A stretch of 45,105 bases of DNA from a virus, in the IMG/VR virus record IMGVR_UViG_3300047560_001508, positions 1 to 45,105 of that record; one strand, 5' to 3'. The position numbers were made by a program, and so were the translations under genes. Below the pieces are notes generated by a model. The model had not been told where the DNA came from and made no database searches. It saw only the letters and a list, made by a program, of their open reading frames with translations. This document shows, in pieces, positions 20,194 to 28,512 of the stretch; position 1 is the stretch's first letter; the number at the start of each line of letters is the position of its first letter.

Positions 20194-20673
20194 ATGCTAG
20201 AAAACAAAACACAAACAGAACAACAGGAAGCAGAGAGCCTTCCCTCCCTAATAGACTCACTAAGAACTACTCTAGCAACCTTAGCAGTCTTCAAGCATAA
20301 AACACACGCATTTCACTGGAATATCGTAGGCTCGAACTTTGTTCAATATCACGAGCTATTCGGTGACATATACACATACACAGACGACACTATTGATACA
20401 TTAGCAGAGTTTATTCGCCAGTTGGATCAATTCGCTCCTACTACACTAGCCTCACTCGTAGAGCTTAGTTTAGTAGACGAAGAGCCAAGAGTTCCAAAGG
20501 CAGAAAAGATGCTGTCTACTACATTAACAGACTTAGAAACTATCATTGAGCAAGTAGAAGAACTTGCTGATAGTGCTAATGCTGAAGATGAGTATAGCAT
20601 TGCTAACTATGCTGCTGATCTACAAGGAGCTTATTCTAAGTTCCGTTGGAAGATAAAAAGCACTCTAGCTTGA
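20194..20673 (+). CDS. Dps-like ferritin
   Basis: The 159-residue protein starts at ATG 20194. It carries the Dps signature FKHKTHAFHWNIVGSNF and then YHELF. Ferroxidase ligands by analogy with Dps are His41, His53, Asp68 and Glu72 (IDTLAE). The position four after His53, normally an acidic ligand, is Gly57, with Asp58 next to it. The Arg after AE is Phe. SLVELSLVDE also matches the family. Dps proteins oxidise iron with peroxide and protect DNA. It lies between portal and scaffold genes and so is expressed late, perhaps packed with DNA or protecting it from host peroxide. Confidence 0.8.
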   Translation: MLENKTQTEQQEAESLPSLIDSLRTTLATLAVFKHKTHAFHWNIVGSNFVQYHELFGDIYTYTDDTIDTLAEFIRQLDQFAPTTLASLVELSLVDEEPRVPKAEKMLSTTLTDLETIIEQVEELADSANAEDEYSIANYAADLQGAYSKFRWKIKSTLA

Positions 20674-20724
20674 TATCTCTAAATACACTACTCGACCGTT
20701 ACGTCACAACGAAAGGAAAATAAC

Positions 20725-21534
20725 ATGAGTGATTATATTGACAACCAGCCATCTGGTAATCAACAACCTGCTGACGCTAATCAGCAAAACCAACAACAAA
20801 ACCCACAAAACCCACAAGATACCCAGACAGACAATCCTGGTGTTATTCGTAAATCAACTACACAGAACATCTTAAACGCAGTTCGCAGTGCTGCTGGTAT
20901 TGAGGCAACAAGTGTAGAAGACCTAATCTCTACTGTTGCTGCTCTAAAAGCACAAGCAGCACAGGCACAAGCAAGTGGTCAACAGCCACCACAAGAAACC
21001 GCACAAGAAAAGAGCAAGCGCATTACTGGTAACGATGTCTTAGAGCAAATGGCTGCTCTACGAAAAGAAATGGAACAAAAAGAAGTCAAGATTCGTGAGC
21101 GTGATCTTGAGACAAGTATTCGTAATTCCTTAGGTGATCGTTTTGACGGTGATCTAATGGAGTACACAACAACTAAGATTAAAGAACAACTAGCATGGGA
21201 AAACGATACATGGGTAGTTGTCAACGGTAAAAATCAGCAACGCTACACAATGGACGGCACACCAATGACTGTAAAAGACTTGGTAGATGAGCTTGCTCGC
21301 ACCCAGCCTAAACTACTACGTCAACAGCCACCACAACAAGGCAGTGGCTTACGCCCACAAAGCGGCTTTCAGCAAGGTGGGTTTCCTGGAGATGAAGAGT
21401 TTGTTCCTGACTATCAGAAAGACCCAGCAGCATTTAAGGCTTGGGCACAGAAGCGTGGCTTAGGTAGAAACTCAGGCTTGAAGATGGTAGGCGCTACAAT
21501 ATCTACATCTTCTAAGCAACAAAAATTATTTTAA
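20725..21534 (+). CDS. Scaffolding protein (probable)
   Basis: The 269-residue protein has a Gln/Asn/Pro-rich N-terminal tract, a central Ala/Gln helix and charged coiled coil (ALRKEMEQKEVKIRERDLE), and a Gln/Gly/Pro-rich linker before a short C-terminal domain. These are features of capsid scaffolds, and the gene sits directly before the major capsid gene. AAAGGAAA precedes the ATG. TCTAAATA at about 20676 may be a weak late box. No protease motif is seen. Confidence 0.7.
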   Translation: MSDYIDNQPSGNQQPADANQQNQQQNPQNPQDTQTDNPGVIRKSTTQNILNAVRSAAGIEATSVEDLISTVAALKAQAAQAQASGQQPPQETAQEKSKRITGNDVLEQMAALRKEMEQKEVKIRERDLETSIRNSLGDRFDGDLMEYTTTKIKEQLAWENDTWVVVNGKNQQRYTMDGTPMTVKDLVDELARTQPKLLRQQPPQQGSGLRPQSGFQQGGFPGDEEFVPDYQKDPAAFKAWAQKRGLGRNSGLKMVGATISTSSKQQKLF

Positions 21535-21575
21535 TCAGTTTTATTGCGCTAGTACTAATACTATTAGCGCTAACT

Positions 21576-21583
21576 GATAAATA
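21576..21583 (+). promoter_or_regulatory. GATAAATA late-promoter candidate of the capsid gene
   Basis: The box lies after a GCGCTA/TAGCGC hairpin (21546-21570) and 137 bases before the capsid ATG, with a structured leader between. Confidence 0.6.
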
Positions 21584-21588
21584 TTATT

Positions 21589-21719
21589 ACTCGGTGACTC
21601 CGCATCGTCAACTCGGTGACTCCGCATAGTCAAAGTAGGTTACAAGGTGGAGTCACCTGTATTCCTGTTAGCGACAATGGTGTCGTTCTAACGAAAACAT
21701 GCTAACAAAGGAAACAAAA
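21589..21719 (+). promoter_or_regulatory. Structured leader of the major capsid mRNA
   Basis: Two 22-bp tandem repeats (21589-21610 and 21611-21632, one mismatch) each contain GGTGACTCC. A single complement GGAGTCACC (21649-21657) can pair with either copy. A further hairpin GTTAGCGACA/TGTCG-TT-CTAAC (21667-21692) stands just before the AAAGGA ribosome binding site. The leader may stabilise the mRNA or control the high translation the capsid gene needs. Confidence 0.65.
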
Positions 21720-22721
21720 ATGGCATATATCCTCGGTGGAAGCTCTGGCGAATCAAATGGCTTCGAGAAGGCAATCGCTAACTTCGCAATTATGGCAGTA
21801 CACGAATCTGCTGGTCTAGTTAATCTCACTAACGTTGTAACCCCAACACAGGGTAACACATTTGAGATCCCAATCTTTGCTCCAATCACATATCAGGACT
21901 ACACTCCAAGTGGTACTGGTGGCTCTACAGGCTTCGGTGATGCTAACGAGCAAAACCCAAGTATCTCTCAGAACAGCGTAACAGCAAGTCCTGCTGTTGC
22001 TATGACTGCGTTCGACGTATTCTACGGCTGGACTACAAGTTTCTCACTAGCAAGTTCGCTAGGTCAAGAACTAGGTGGCTCTTTTGCTGAGAAGGTTGAT
22101 CAACGTGTCGCTGCTGGCTTCTTGTCATTCAAGGCTACAGTAAGTAACACATATTACACACCAACTCCTGCTGACGGCTTTGCTCGTGCTACAGCTCTAG
22201 GCGCTATGGAACTACGTGAGAGTGGTGCTACTGGTGGTACAGCAACAAGCGGCTTCACAGCAACTTCTGTTCTAGAACTCATCCGTAACGTTAAGCAAAA
22301 CTGGAAGGCTAACCGTCTACCAGGTAACCCAGTTATCGTTCTTGATGTTCAGTCAACACAAAGTCGTCTATTAGGCGAACTAACTGGTGGTGCTATCTCT
22401 CAGAGTGGTGGTAGTAACCTAAGTGACTTGGGTAACGAGTTGCTAGCTACTGGTAAGATCGAGTCTATGTATGGCTGTCAGATCATGTTCTCTACATTCC
22501 TACCAACAGCATCACGCACAGTCGCTGGTGTTGCTGCTCAGACATGTAAAGTCGGCGCATATTTCGGCGATAACGCAGTTTACACCGTTATGAAAGAAGG
22601 CTTAGAGATCAAGATGGGTGAAAAGCCAGGTGGTCTACAGCAATGGATGACAGGTCTAGGCTACTTCGGTAGTGGTGTCGGCGATCTACGTCGCGGCGGT
22701 GCTATTAACATCAAGTCTTAA
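21720..22721 (+). CDS. Major capsid protein
   Basis: The 333-residue protein starts at ATG 21720 after AAAGGA; the ATG at 21699 is upstream of the ribosome binding site. It follows the scaffold gene and has the composition of an HK97-fold capsid protein. The N-terminal arm is MAYILGGSSGESNGFEKAIA, the body is rich in Gly, Ala, Ser and Thr, and the end has GYFGSGVGDLRRGGAINIKS. Position, size and its own promoter and leader make this the clear candidate for the main shell protein. Confidence 0.85.
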   Translation: MAYILGGSSGESNGFEKAIANFAIMAVHESAGLVNLTNVVTPTQGNTFEIPIFAPITYQDYTPSGTGGSTGFGDANEQNPSISQNSVTASPAVAMTAFDVFYGWTTSFSLASSLGQELGGSFAEKVDQRVAAGFLSFKATVSNTYYTPTPADGFARATALGAMELRESGATGGTATSGFTATSVLELIRNVKQNWKANRLPGNPVIVLDVQSTQSRLLGELTGGAISQSGGSNLSDLGNELLATGKIESMYGCQIMFSTFLPTASRTVAGVAAQTCKVGAYFGDNAVYTVMKEGLEIKMGEKPGGLQQWMTGLGYFGSGVGDLRRGGAINIKS

Positions 22722-22736
22722 GATTAAGGTCATAAA

Positions 22737-23255
22737 ATGAGTGTTCCTTTTACAAGAATCAGCAATGCCACAAGCAATGATATTCTATTCTATGACCCTG
22801 CCGCCGAAAGACGAGCAGCAAGTTTAGATGTAGAGTGGGACACTTATTTTAATGTCGGTAGTCAGCAACTGTTGTATCAGTTAGAGTTCTCATGGTGGCC
22901 AAAGTATGTAGAGGTTGCTATTGGTGCTTGGTATTTTAAACAAAACTCACAGAATCAAATGGTTACTGCCTTTGATCCTACAAAGTTAGACTTAGATAGC
23001 CAAATACTAATACAGCTAGACACATTCAAGGCAGTAGAACTATTTTACAGTACCCTTGTCACTGATGTCTCAAACATTAACGAAGTAGACGCAACAAACT
23101 ATAAGTTTGCTAAAACTCGCTTTGATACTGCTTGGACTCAGGCTGTTCAGCTAGGTAATTTCTACGATCTTAATAAAGATGGTATTATTACTAAGCTAGA
23201 AGAAAACTATAAGCAAGACTTACAGTTTTACAATAGCGACCGTAGGTACTTCTAA
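22737..23255 (+). CDS. Head-tail connector with EF-hand calcium loop
   Basis: This 172-residue protein directly follows the capsid gene where head-completion or adaptor proteins lie. Residues 144-155 read DLNKDGIITKLE, a perfect EF-hand loop: Asp144, Asn146 and Asp148 as ligands, Gly149, Ile151, and Glu155 at position 12. The rest is aromatic-rich (SWWPKYVEVAIGAWYF) and helical. Calcium may stabilise the neck of the virion. Its stop overlaps the next start as TAATG. Confidence 0.7.
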   Translation: MSVPFTRISNATSNDILFYDPAAERRAASLDVEWDTYFNVGSQQLLYQLEFSWWPKYVEVAIGAWYFKQNSQNQMVTAFDPTKLDLDSQILIQLDTFKAVELFYSTLVTDVSNINEVDATNYKFAKTRFDTAWTQAVQLGNFYDLNKDGIITKLEENYKQDLQFYNSDRRYF

Positions 23256-23656
23256 TGGCTGCTCCACTAATCTCTGCTGCTAAAGTAATCTCTGCCCTAA
23301 AGAGGTCTGCTCCAAAAGGTATTGAGTTCTTTGATGAATTTCCAAGCGACATGAAGAATGTCAGACATGGGGTTTATGTAAATGACCCAACACCACAAGA
23401 GCGTACACCGTATAGATTAGGCGTTCAAGATAATGCTCATATCTATACAATGATAGAGAATATGATTATCATTCAGGTTAGTTTTCAAGGAGACAAGAAT
23501 AAGCAAGCAGTTAGTTTGGCTATTCAAGGTCTTGTTGAAGACAATCTACTAATGGATGGTTATCATGAGCGAGATTATACAATGGATCAGACCTATCAGA
23601 ACAGAGCCGAGTATCGAACATACAACTTTGATCTAAAAAGAATTGAGTTTCAATAA
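23255..23656 (+). CDS. Tail completion/neck protein (probable)
   Basis: This 133-residue protein lies between the connector and the tail tube gene, with a size common for tail terminators. It has the beta pattern YTMIENMIIIQVSFQGDKNK and ends in NFDLKRIEFQ. The assignment rests on gene order and size; there is no unique motif. Confidence 0.55.
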   Translation: MAAPLISAAKVISALKRSAPKGIEFFDEFPSDMKNVRHGVYVNDPTPQERTPYRLGVQDNAHIYTMIENMIIIQVSFQGDKNKQAVSLAIQGLVEDNLLMDGYHERDYTMDQTYQNRAEYRTYNFDLKRIEFQ

Positions 23657-23680
23657 TAGCCAACTACACAAGGAGAAATC

Positions 23681-24154
23681 ATGGCACGTATTACTAACAC
23701 TACAACTGGAACACAACCAGTTATCACTATCAAAACATCTTCAGGAGATACTGGTCTGACAATCCCGTTCATTCAGGATATCACAGTTACTAACTCTACT
23801 GGTGTTTATAGTTACACAACCTTCAGTGACATTGACACACGCAAGTTGTCTACACCAGCTGACAACGAAATCTCTACTAACATCGTTATCGATGATACTG
23901 TATATTTCGGCGACAGCGCAGCAACAGCAGGCTCAGCTGCAGCTTCAGGTCTAGCAAAACTATCTACCGATAAAGTATCTATTCTGTTTACAGTATACTG
24001 GGCAGGAAACACTTCTTCATCAACAGATCGTATTACTACAGGTAGCGGCTTTATTAGTTCGCTAGCACCTACAACATCTCCTGATGCTCCTGTATGGGTC
24101 ACTCCATTAACTATCGCAGTTGATGGTTCAATGACTACAACTACAACAGGTTAA
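23681..24154 (+). CDS. Major tail (tube) protein
   Basis: This 157-residue protein is rich in Thr, Ser, Gly and Ala and largely beta, as tail tube proteins are. It comes after the completion protein and before the chaperone genes, and is followed by a strong terminator, which fits a need for high expression. AAGGAGA lies before the ATG. No Ig-like extra domain is seen. Confidence 0.75.
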   Translation: MARITNTTTGTQPVITIKTSSGDTGLTIPFIQDITVTNSTGVYSYTTFSDIDTRKLSTPADNEISTNIVIDDTVYFGDSAATAGSAAASGLAKLSTDKVSILFTVYWAGNTSSSTDRITTGSGFISSLAPTTSPDAPVWVTPLTIAVDGSMTTTTTG

Positions 24155-24177
24155 TCTTCCTAGGGATGGGAAGGCAG

Positions 24178-24209
24178 GGGAGGCTATTCACAGAGTAGTC
24201 TCCCTTTTT
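24178..24209 (+). terminator. Intrinsic terminator after the tail tube gene
   Basis: Stem GGGAGGCTA/TAGTCTCCC (8 pairs plus one G-T wobble), 9-base loop, then TTTTT. It separates the highly expressed head and tube genes from the tail chaperone and tape-measure genes. Confidence 0.85.
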
Positions 24210-24216
24210 AACAAGT

Positions 24217-24224
24217 GATAAATA
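24217..24224 (+). promoter_or_regulatory. GATAAATA late-promoter candidate of the tail assembly genes
   Basis: It lies 7 bases after the terminator's T-run and ends 3 bases before the ATG at 24227. The next transcript therefore starts almost at its first codon. Confidence 0.65.
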
Positions 24225-24226
24225 GT

Positions 24227-24424
24227 ATGAACAAAGATAATAGATGGCTTACTGATGAGGGTGAGATACTCGCATCACTTATCGCCGATGAAGCAAAAGC
24301 CAAAGCAATCTTAGTTGATATGGAGAGTTCGCTTCGTCAACTAAAAGCAAAGTCCAGTTTTAGACTGGCACTACTTAACAGCCTTGCTGAAAGTAGAAAC
24401 AAATCACAGAAAGAAAACAAATGA
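24227..24424 (+). CDS. Hypothetical 65-residue protein
   Basis: The ATG at 24227 lies 3 bases after a late box and has no Shine-Dalgarno sequence; the GTG at 24215 is inside the box region and unlikely. The protein is a charged helix (EILASLIADEAKAKAILVDM) with a Lys-rich end. It is coupled to the tail chaperone gene by ATGA. Function unknown; a tail assembly role is suggested by position. Confidence 0.55.
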   Translation: MNKDNRWLTDEGEILASLIADEAKAKAILVDMESSLRQLKAKSSFRLALLNSLAESRNKSQKENK

Positions 24425-24717
24425 AACTACATACCTTGGCAGCCAAACCACAACTCGTGGAAATCACACTAGATGACGAATCGACTATTCAAGAGTTTGG
24501 TGAAGCAATCACATTTATGACATGGGACAGACAGCCAATGTCTGTCTTTATGCGCTTAGCCCAAGCAACAGATGGTAACGCTGAGGGCGTTATTTCTATC
24601 GTCAAAGACCTTATCTTAGATGATCAAGGTAAATCTATTATTACAGAAGACACAATGTTACCAACGCATATTTTAATGCGTGCTATAGCAAAGGTAACAG
24701 AAACTCTGGGAAAGTAA
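24421..24717 (+). CDS. Tail assembly chaperone, short form (G-like)
   Basis: This 98-residue protein precedes the tape measure and ends KVTETLGK at a -1 slippery site, as the λ gpG-type chaperone does. Acidic and hydrophobic stretches (VEITLDDESTIQEFGEAITF) fit the family. The short form ends at TAA 24715-24717, and a fraction of ribosomes should slip into the long form. Confidence 0.75.
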   Translation: MKLHTLAAKPQLVEITLDDESTIQEFGEAITFMTWDRQPMSVFMRLAQATDGNAEGVISIVKDLILDDQGKSIITEDTMLPTHILMRAIAKVTETLGK

Positions 24718-24962
24718 CACAGCAAGAATTTATAGAAGGCAGTAGAGAACTTAGTATGATACTCACACTCGATAATTTAGGTGAAAGATACGGTTTATTG
24801 CCTTCAGAAGTTCTTGCTCGTGGAAATACGCTAGATATTATGGTAATGGACACTGCTCTTACTTACAGAGATTATCAGCAGAAAAAAGCTGAGGGGAAAT
24901 ATGCAGAAAATCATACTACTAGTGAGTTACAGGAGATTATGCGAAAGGCAAAGGGCAAATAA
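24421..24962 (+). CDS. Tail assembly chaperone, frameshifted long form (G-T-like)
   Basis: Ribosomes that slip by -1 at GGGAAAG (24708-24714) leave the 98-residue frame and read on without a stop to 24962. This adds 82 residues (GKV-TQQEFIEGSRELSMILTL and on) for a product of 180 residues. The second frame has no well-placed start of its own until ATG 24756 and lies in exactly the -1 frame. It ends one base into the next gene (TAATG). In λ the long form binds the tape measure and recruits tube subunits. Confidence 0.8.
24708..24714 (+). promoter_or_regulatory. -1 ribosomal frameshift site GGGAAAG
   Basis: The zero frame reads CTG GGA AAG TAA, so the heptamer is in the G-GGA-AAG phase needed for tandem slippage. 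It is the same heptamer as in phage λ G/T, and the stop codon directly follows. Confidence 0.85.
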
Positions 24963-25267
24963 TGGCACAATTTATTGATGTTAAATTTAAAGTAGATACT
25001 GCTGTTCTTAGACAAAAGCTAAAGAATCAGCAAAAAGCTGTTGAGAAATTGCCAGTGCGAGCAGAGCAGTTCTTCGTCTCCCAAACTCCTATTGATAAGG
25101 GCAATGCTCGTCGCTCAACTAAGCTAGGCAAAGATAATGTCATTCATGCTAACTATGCTTATGCTCAAAGATTGGATGATGGATGGAGTAGTCAATCACC
25201 TCAAGGTATGACTAAGCCAACAGAAAAGTGGTTAGAAAAAGAATTCAAAAAAATATTCAAGAAATAA
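24962..25267 (+). CDS. HK97 gp10-like virion protein
   Basis: This 101-residue basic protein has the family pattern FFVSQTPIDKGNARRSTKLG, then VIHANYAYAQRLDDGWSSQSP. That is the short beta fold of HK97 gp10-like tail or neck proteins. These usually lie in the head-completion cluster; here the gene is between the chaperones and the tape measure. It overlaps the frameshift product's stop by one base. Confidence 0.65.
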   Translation: MAQFIDVKFKVDTAVLRQKLKNQQKAVEKLPVRAEQFFVSQTPIDKGNARRSTKLGKDNVIHANYAYAQRLDDGWSSQSPQGMTKPTEKWLEKEFKKIFKK

Positions 25268-25276
25268 GAGGACAAG

Positions 25277-27805
25277 ATGGCAGATATTAATGTCTCAATG
25301 GGAGTTGATAACTCTCAGGCTCTCAAAAGCCTTAAACAGGTCGAAGATGCTGTTGGTAAAGTTACCAAAACATTCGAGGGACTACGTAATGCCATTGCTG
25401 GATTAGCATTAGGTTCATTTATTTCTAATGCTATTAAAAGCGCCGATGCTATTAGTGACCTAAGTGATACAACAGGTATAGCAGTAGAACACATTTTAGC
25501 ATTAGGTACAGCATTTACTGAAAATGGCGGAAATGCCGATGACGCTAATAAGTCAGTACTTAAATTTGCTCAAACAATTGGTGATGCCATTGATGGAGCA
25601 GATAGTGCTCAAAAGGCATTTGAACAAGTAGGAGTTTCTCTCAAAGACATTCAGACAATGAGTGAGCAAGAGTTACTCAAAAAGACTATTGATGGCCTTG
25701 GTAAAATGGAAAACGCTTCCATGCGAATAGCAACTCAAACTGCGCTATTTGGAAAAAATGCTAGAGCTATAAATTTTCAGGGTGTATCTGCTGGAATGGG
25801 AGCTGCCGTAGAAAGTAGTGCTAAGTACGCTGATGCAATAAAGAGTGGAGCAGCGGCACAGCAAAGTTTAGAAGTCAATATGAAAAATTTGACTATTGCT
25901 CTACTTAAAGTTATTCAACCATTAAATGATCTCGTATCAAAAATCAATATATCTGTTGAGGCATTTGAAAGTCTTGTTAAAGCAGTTGGTTATGGCTTAG
26001 CAGTATTTTTAGCATTCTCTAGAGTTCTTCCTGCTATTACTGGGGCAGCAAATGGAGTAATTGGCTTCTTTAGTAAAGCTGGTGGAGTTATAGCAACACT
26101 TGGTGGAATACTTGCCAGTGTAGGTAAAGAATTGATGGGATTTGTTAATTTATGGATTAGATTTTTATTTACTGGTGGTGGCGCAACCTCAGTAATTAAT
26201 GCTATTACTGGTTCATTAGCTCTATTAGGCAGAGCATTCGTTAGATTGCTAGGTGTAGTTGGAATTGTTATGACTGTAGCAGAAGCAGTCAATTTTCTTT
26301 CTATTCAATTCTTAAAATTTGATATTATTGATTGGGTAGTCAAGAAGTTTGTTGCTCTTAAAAACGCAGCAATGGATTTCTTTAACATTAAACCAGATGC
26401 TACAGATGAAACAGAGGCTGAAACTAAGCGTCTGAAAAATCAAGCTCAAGCATATGAAGAGAACAAAGCTAAGTTAGAGGAGTTTGCCAAGCGTAGAGCG
26501 AAACTTCAACAAGAAATCTCTAAAACAAGCGATGCGCTAAAATTTGAAAATGAACAGCAACTAAATGCTTTAGCATTAGAAACACGCTTAGTAGGCAAAA
26601 CTGATGAGCAACAAGAGAGTGTTCGTGCTGTCGCTGAACTATACAAGAAACAAGACGAAGCTATCAAAAGCTTACTTGACAAGAGAAAAGAATGGGCACA
26701 AGGAACAGAAGAGCAAAAAGCTAATCTTGGTGTCATTGATGAAGAGATTGCTAAAATCAAGGAATTGACTAAGACTCAGGTAGACAGCGTTACTGAATAT
26801 ATTGGGCGTCTACAAGGAGCAAGACTACTTGAGCAAGACAGAGTAAACACTCTACAGCGTATCACCGACCAAATGGAGAAACAAAAAGCATTAGATGAGG
26901 CTATGTTACAGATTCGTCAGTCTACCAAAACTCAGTTAGATACAGTTACGTTTCAAAAATCTCAAGTAGGAAAGACACCTTTAGAACAACAATTAGCTCA
27001 AATTCAAGAAGAAGCTAGATTAGCCGCACTAGAGGCCGGAAGAGCATTCTCTTCTCAGTTTACCGCTGAGGATATGGGAGCTGATGACGCTAAGAAGCTA
27101 GCAGATGGCCTAAATCTGATTGCTGAAAAATATAAAGAAGTTGCCGATGCTAAGACTAAGCTAGTTATGGAAAGTAGAACATTCTCTTATGGCTGGACAG
27201 AGGCATTCAATGCGTATGCTGATAGTGCTACTAATGCTGCTATGATAGCAGGAAATGCGTTTTCATCTGTTACTCGTGGTATGGAAAATGCTATTGATAG
27301 ATTCGTTGAAACTGGTAAGTTCTCATTCAGTGACATGGCAAGCTCTATCATCAAAGACCTAATCAAGATTGAGATGAAGGCGCAAGCTATGGAATTATGG
27401 AAGATGTTCCGTGGTGGCATGGGCGGGGGTGCTGGCGGAGGTATCATGAGTGGTATCGGTGGTTGGTTAACTGGCTTACTAGGTTTCGCAGATGGCGGGC
27501 AACCGCCTATGAACCGTCCATCTATTGTTGGTGAGAACGGTCCTGAATTGTTTATGCCTCGCAGTGTGGGTACTATTATTCCTAATAGTCAGCTTGGTGG
27601 AAATAACCCATCTAACCCACAGCCAGCCGCCGCACAGAGCGCACCTAAACCACAGCAGATTATTACACACAACACCTATGTGACAAACAACGTAAGCGCC
27701 ATAGACGCCAAAGGCGTAGCACAGCTGTTTGCTGAGAACCGCAGATCACTGTTTGGAGCAGTAGAGACAGCTCGTCGTGAGATGCCAAGTGGCGCAAGAG
27801 CATAA
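25277..27805 (+). CDS. Tail tape measure protein
   Basis: The 842-residue protein is the longest helical gene after the chaperones. The N-terminal part is GVDNSQALKSLKQVEDAVGK. Several hydrophobic segments lie at about residues 235-350, coiled coil at about 380-520, a Gly-rich stretch (GGMGGGAGGGIMSG) at about 713-726, and a FADGG...SIVGENGPELFMPR motif near 735-755, common in tape measures. It sets tail length, is the scaffold of tail assembly, and is injected with DNA. At about 1.5 Å per residue the tail would be roughly 125 nm. Confidence 0.9.
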   Translation: MADINVSMGVDNSQALKSLKQVEDAVGKVTKTFEGLRNAIAGLALGSFISNAIKSADAISDLSDTTGIAVEHILALGTAFTENGGNADDANKSVLKFAQTIGDAIDGADSAQKAFEQVGVSLKDIQTMSEQELLKKTIDGLGKMENASMRIATQTALFGKNARAINFQGVSAGMGAAVESSAKYADAIKSGAAAQQSLEVNMKNLTIALLKVIQPLNDLVSKINISVEAFESLVKAVGYGLAVFLAFSRVLPAITGAANGVIGFFSKAGGVIATLGGILASVGKELMGFVNLWIRFLFTGGGATSVINAITGSLALLGRAFVRLLGVVGIVMTVAEAVNFLSIQFLKFDIIDWVVKKFVALKNAAMDFFNIKPDATDETEAETKRLKNQAQAYEENKAKLEEFAKRRAKLQQEISKTSDALKFENEQQLNALALETRLVGKTDEQQESVRAVAELYKKQDEAIKSLLDKRKEWAQGTEEQKANLGVIDEEIAKIKELTKTQVDSVTEYIGRLQGARLLEQDRVNTLQRITDQMEKQKALDEAMLQIRQSTKTQLDTVTFQKSQVGKTPLEQQLAQIQEEARLAALEAGRAFSSQFTAEDMGADDAKKLADGLNLIAEKYKEVADAKTKLVMESRTFSYGWTEAFNAYADSATNAAMIAGNAFSSVTRGMENAIDRFVETGKFSFSDMASSIIKDLIKIEMKAQAMELWKMFRGGMGGGAGGGIMSGIGGWLTGLLGFADGGQPPMNRPSIVGENGPELFMPRSVGTIIPNSQLGGNNPSNPQPAAAQSAPKPQQIITHNTYVTNNVSAIDAKGVAQLFAENRRSLFGAVETARREMPSGARA

Positions 27806-27813
27806 GGAATACT

Positions 27814-28503
27814 ATGAGTCTACAAACAATAATAAACATCAGTGATCAAATAGAGATTAATCGTCGTCGTGTTGTTGGTATTATGTACACACGCAACGAG
27901 ATTATTAGAACAGCAGAGACACCAACACGCAACCCTTGGAAGATTACAGTTCGTGCTACAAGCTCACTTAAGTATAGTGACGCAAGAAAAGTATTAGAGA
28001 CGATTGATCATTTAGATCGCTCGACACCTAGCATCATTAGTTTTTCTAGTTTAACTAATTTTGCTTGGATGTTTATGTATCAAGGTGATCTTACTGCCGA
28101 GCAGAGAGCAGCAACAACGGTGTTATCATTTACTGGTAACCAACTGCGACTACAGCTTCCTAGTAATACCTATTCATCAACAACAAAGATATTTGCTGCT
28201 GGTGATATCGTACAGATTACTAACTATCCTTACCCAATGACTATAGTAAACGATGTGTTTGGTGTAGCTGTTGATAACTCTAGTCGTGTTACAGTTACTA
28301 CACATCGTGGAAACTTTATGGGTAACAATGTTATTGGGCAAACACTAAACTGGGGTAATGATGTACAGTTTAAGGTAGTGTGTGTAAACATGCCAACATA
28401 CAAACTTCTGCCTGGCGCTTATACAGTGCTGAATGGAGTGGTCATAAATAATGCTAGAATAGAGTGGTCTGACAACTTCTCACTTGTTGAGTATGTCGGA
28501 TAA
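27814..28503 (+). CDS. Minor tail protein (distal tail region)
   Basis: This 229-residue beta-rich protein follows the tape measure. Features are RRVVGIMYTRNEIIRTAETP near the start and repeated Val/Thr-rich strands ending in WSDNFSLVEYVG. Position matches the distal tail or λ M/L-type genes. AAGGAA precedes the ATG. Confidence 0.65.
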   Translation: MSLQTIINISDQIEINRRRVVGIMYTRNEIIRTAETPTRNPWKITVRATSSLKYSDARKVLETIDHLDRSTPSIISFSSLTNFAWMFMYQGDLTAEQRAATTVLSFTGNQLRLQLPSNTYSSTTKIFAAGDIVQITNYPYPMTIVNDVFGVAVDNSSRVTVTTHRGNFMGNNVIGQTLNWGNDVQFKVVCVNMPTYKLLPGAYTVLNGVVINNARIEWSDNFSLVEYVG

Positions 28504-28512
28504 AGGAAACAA

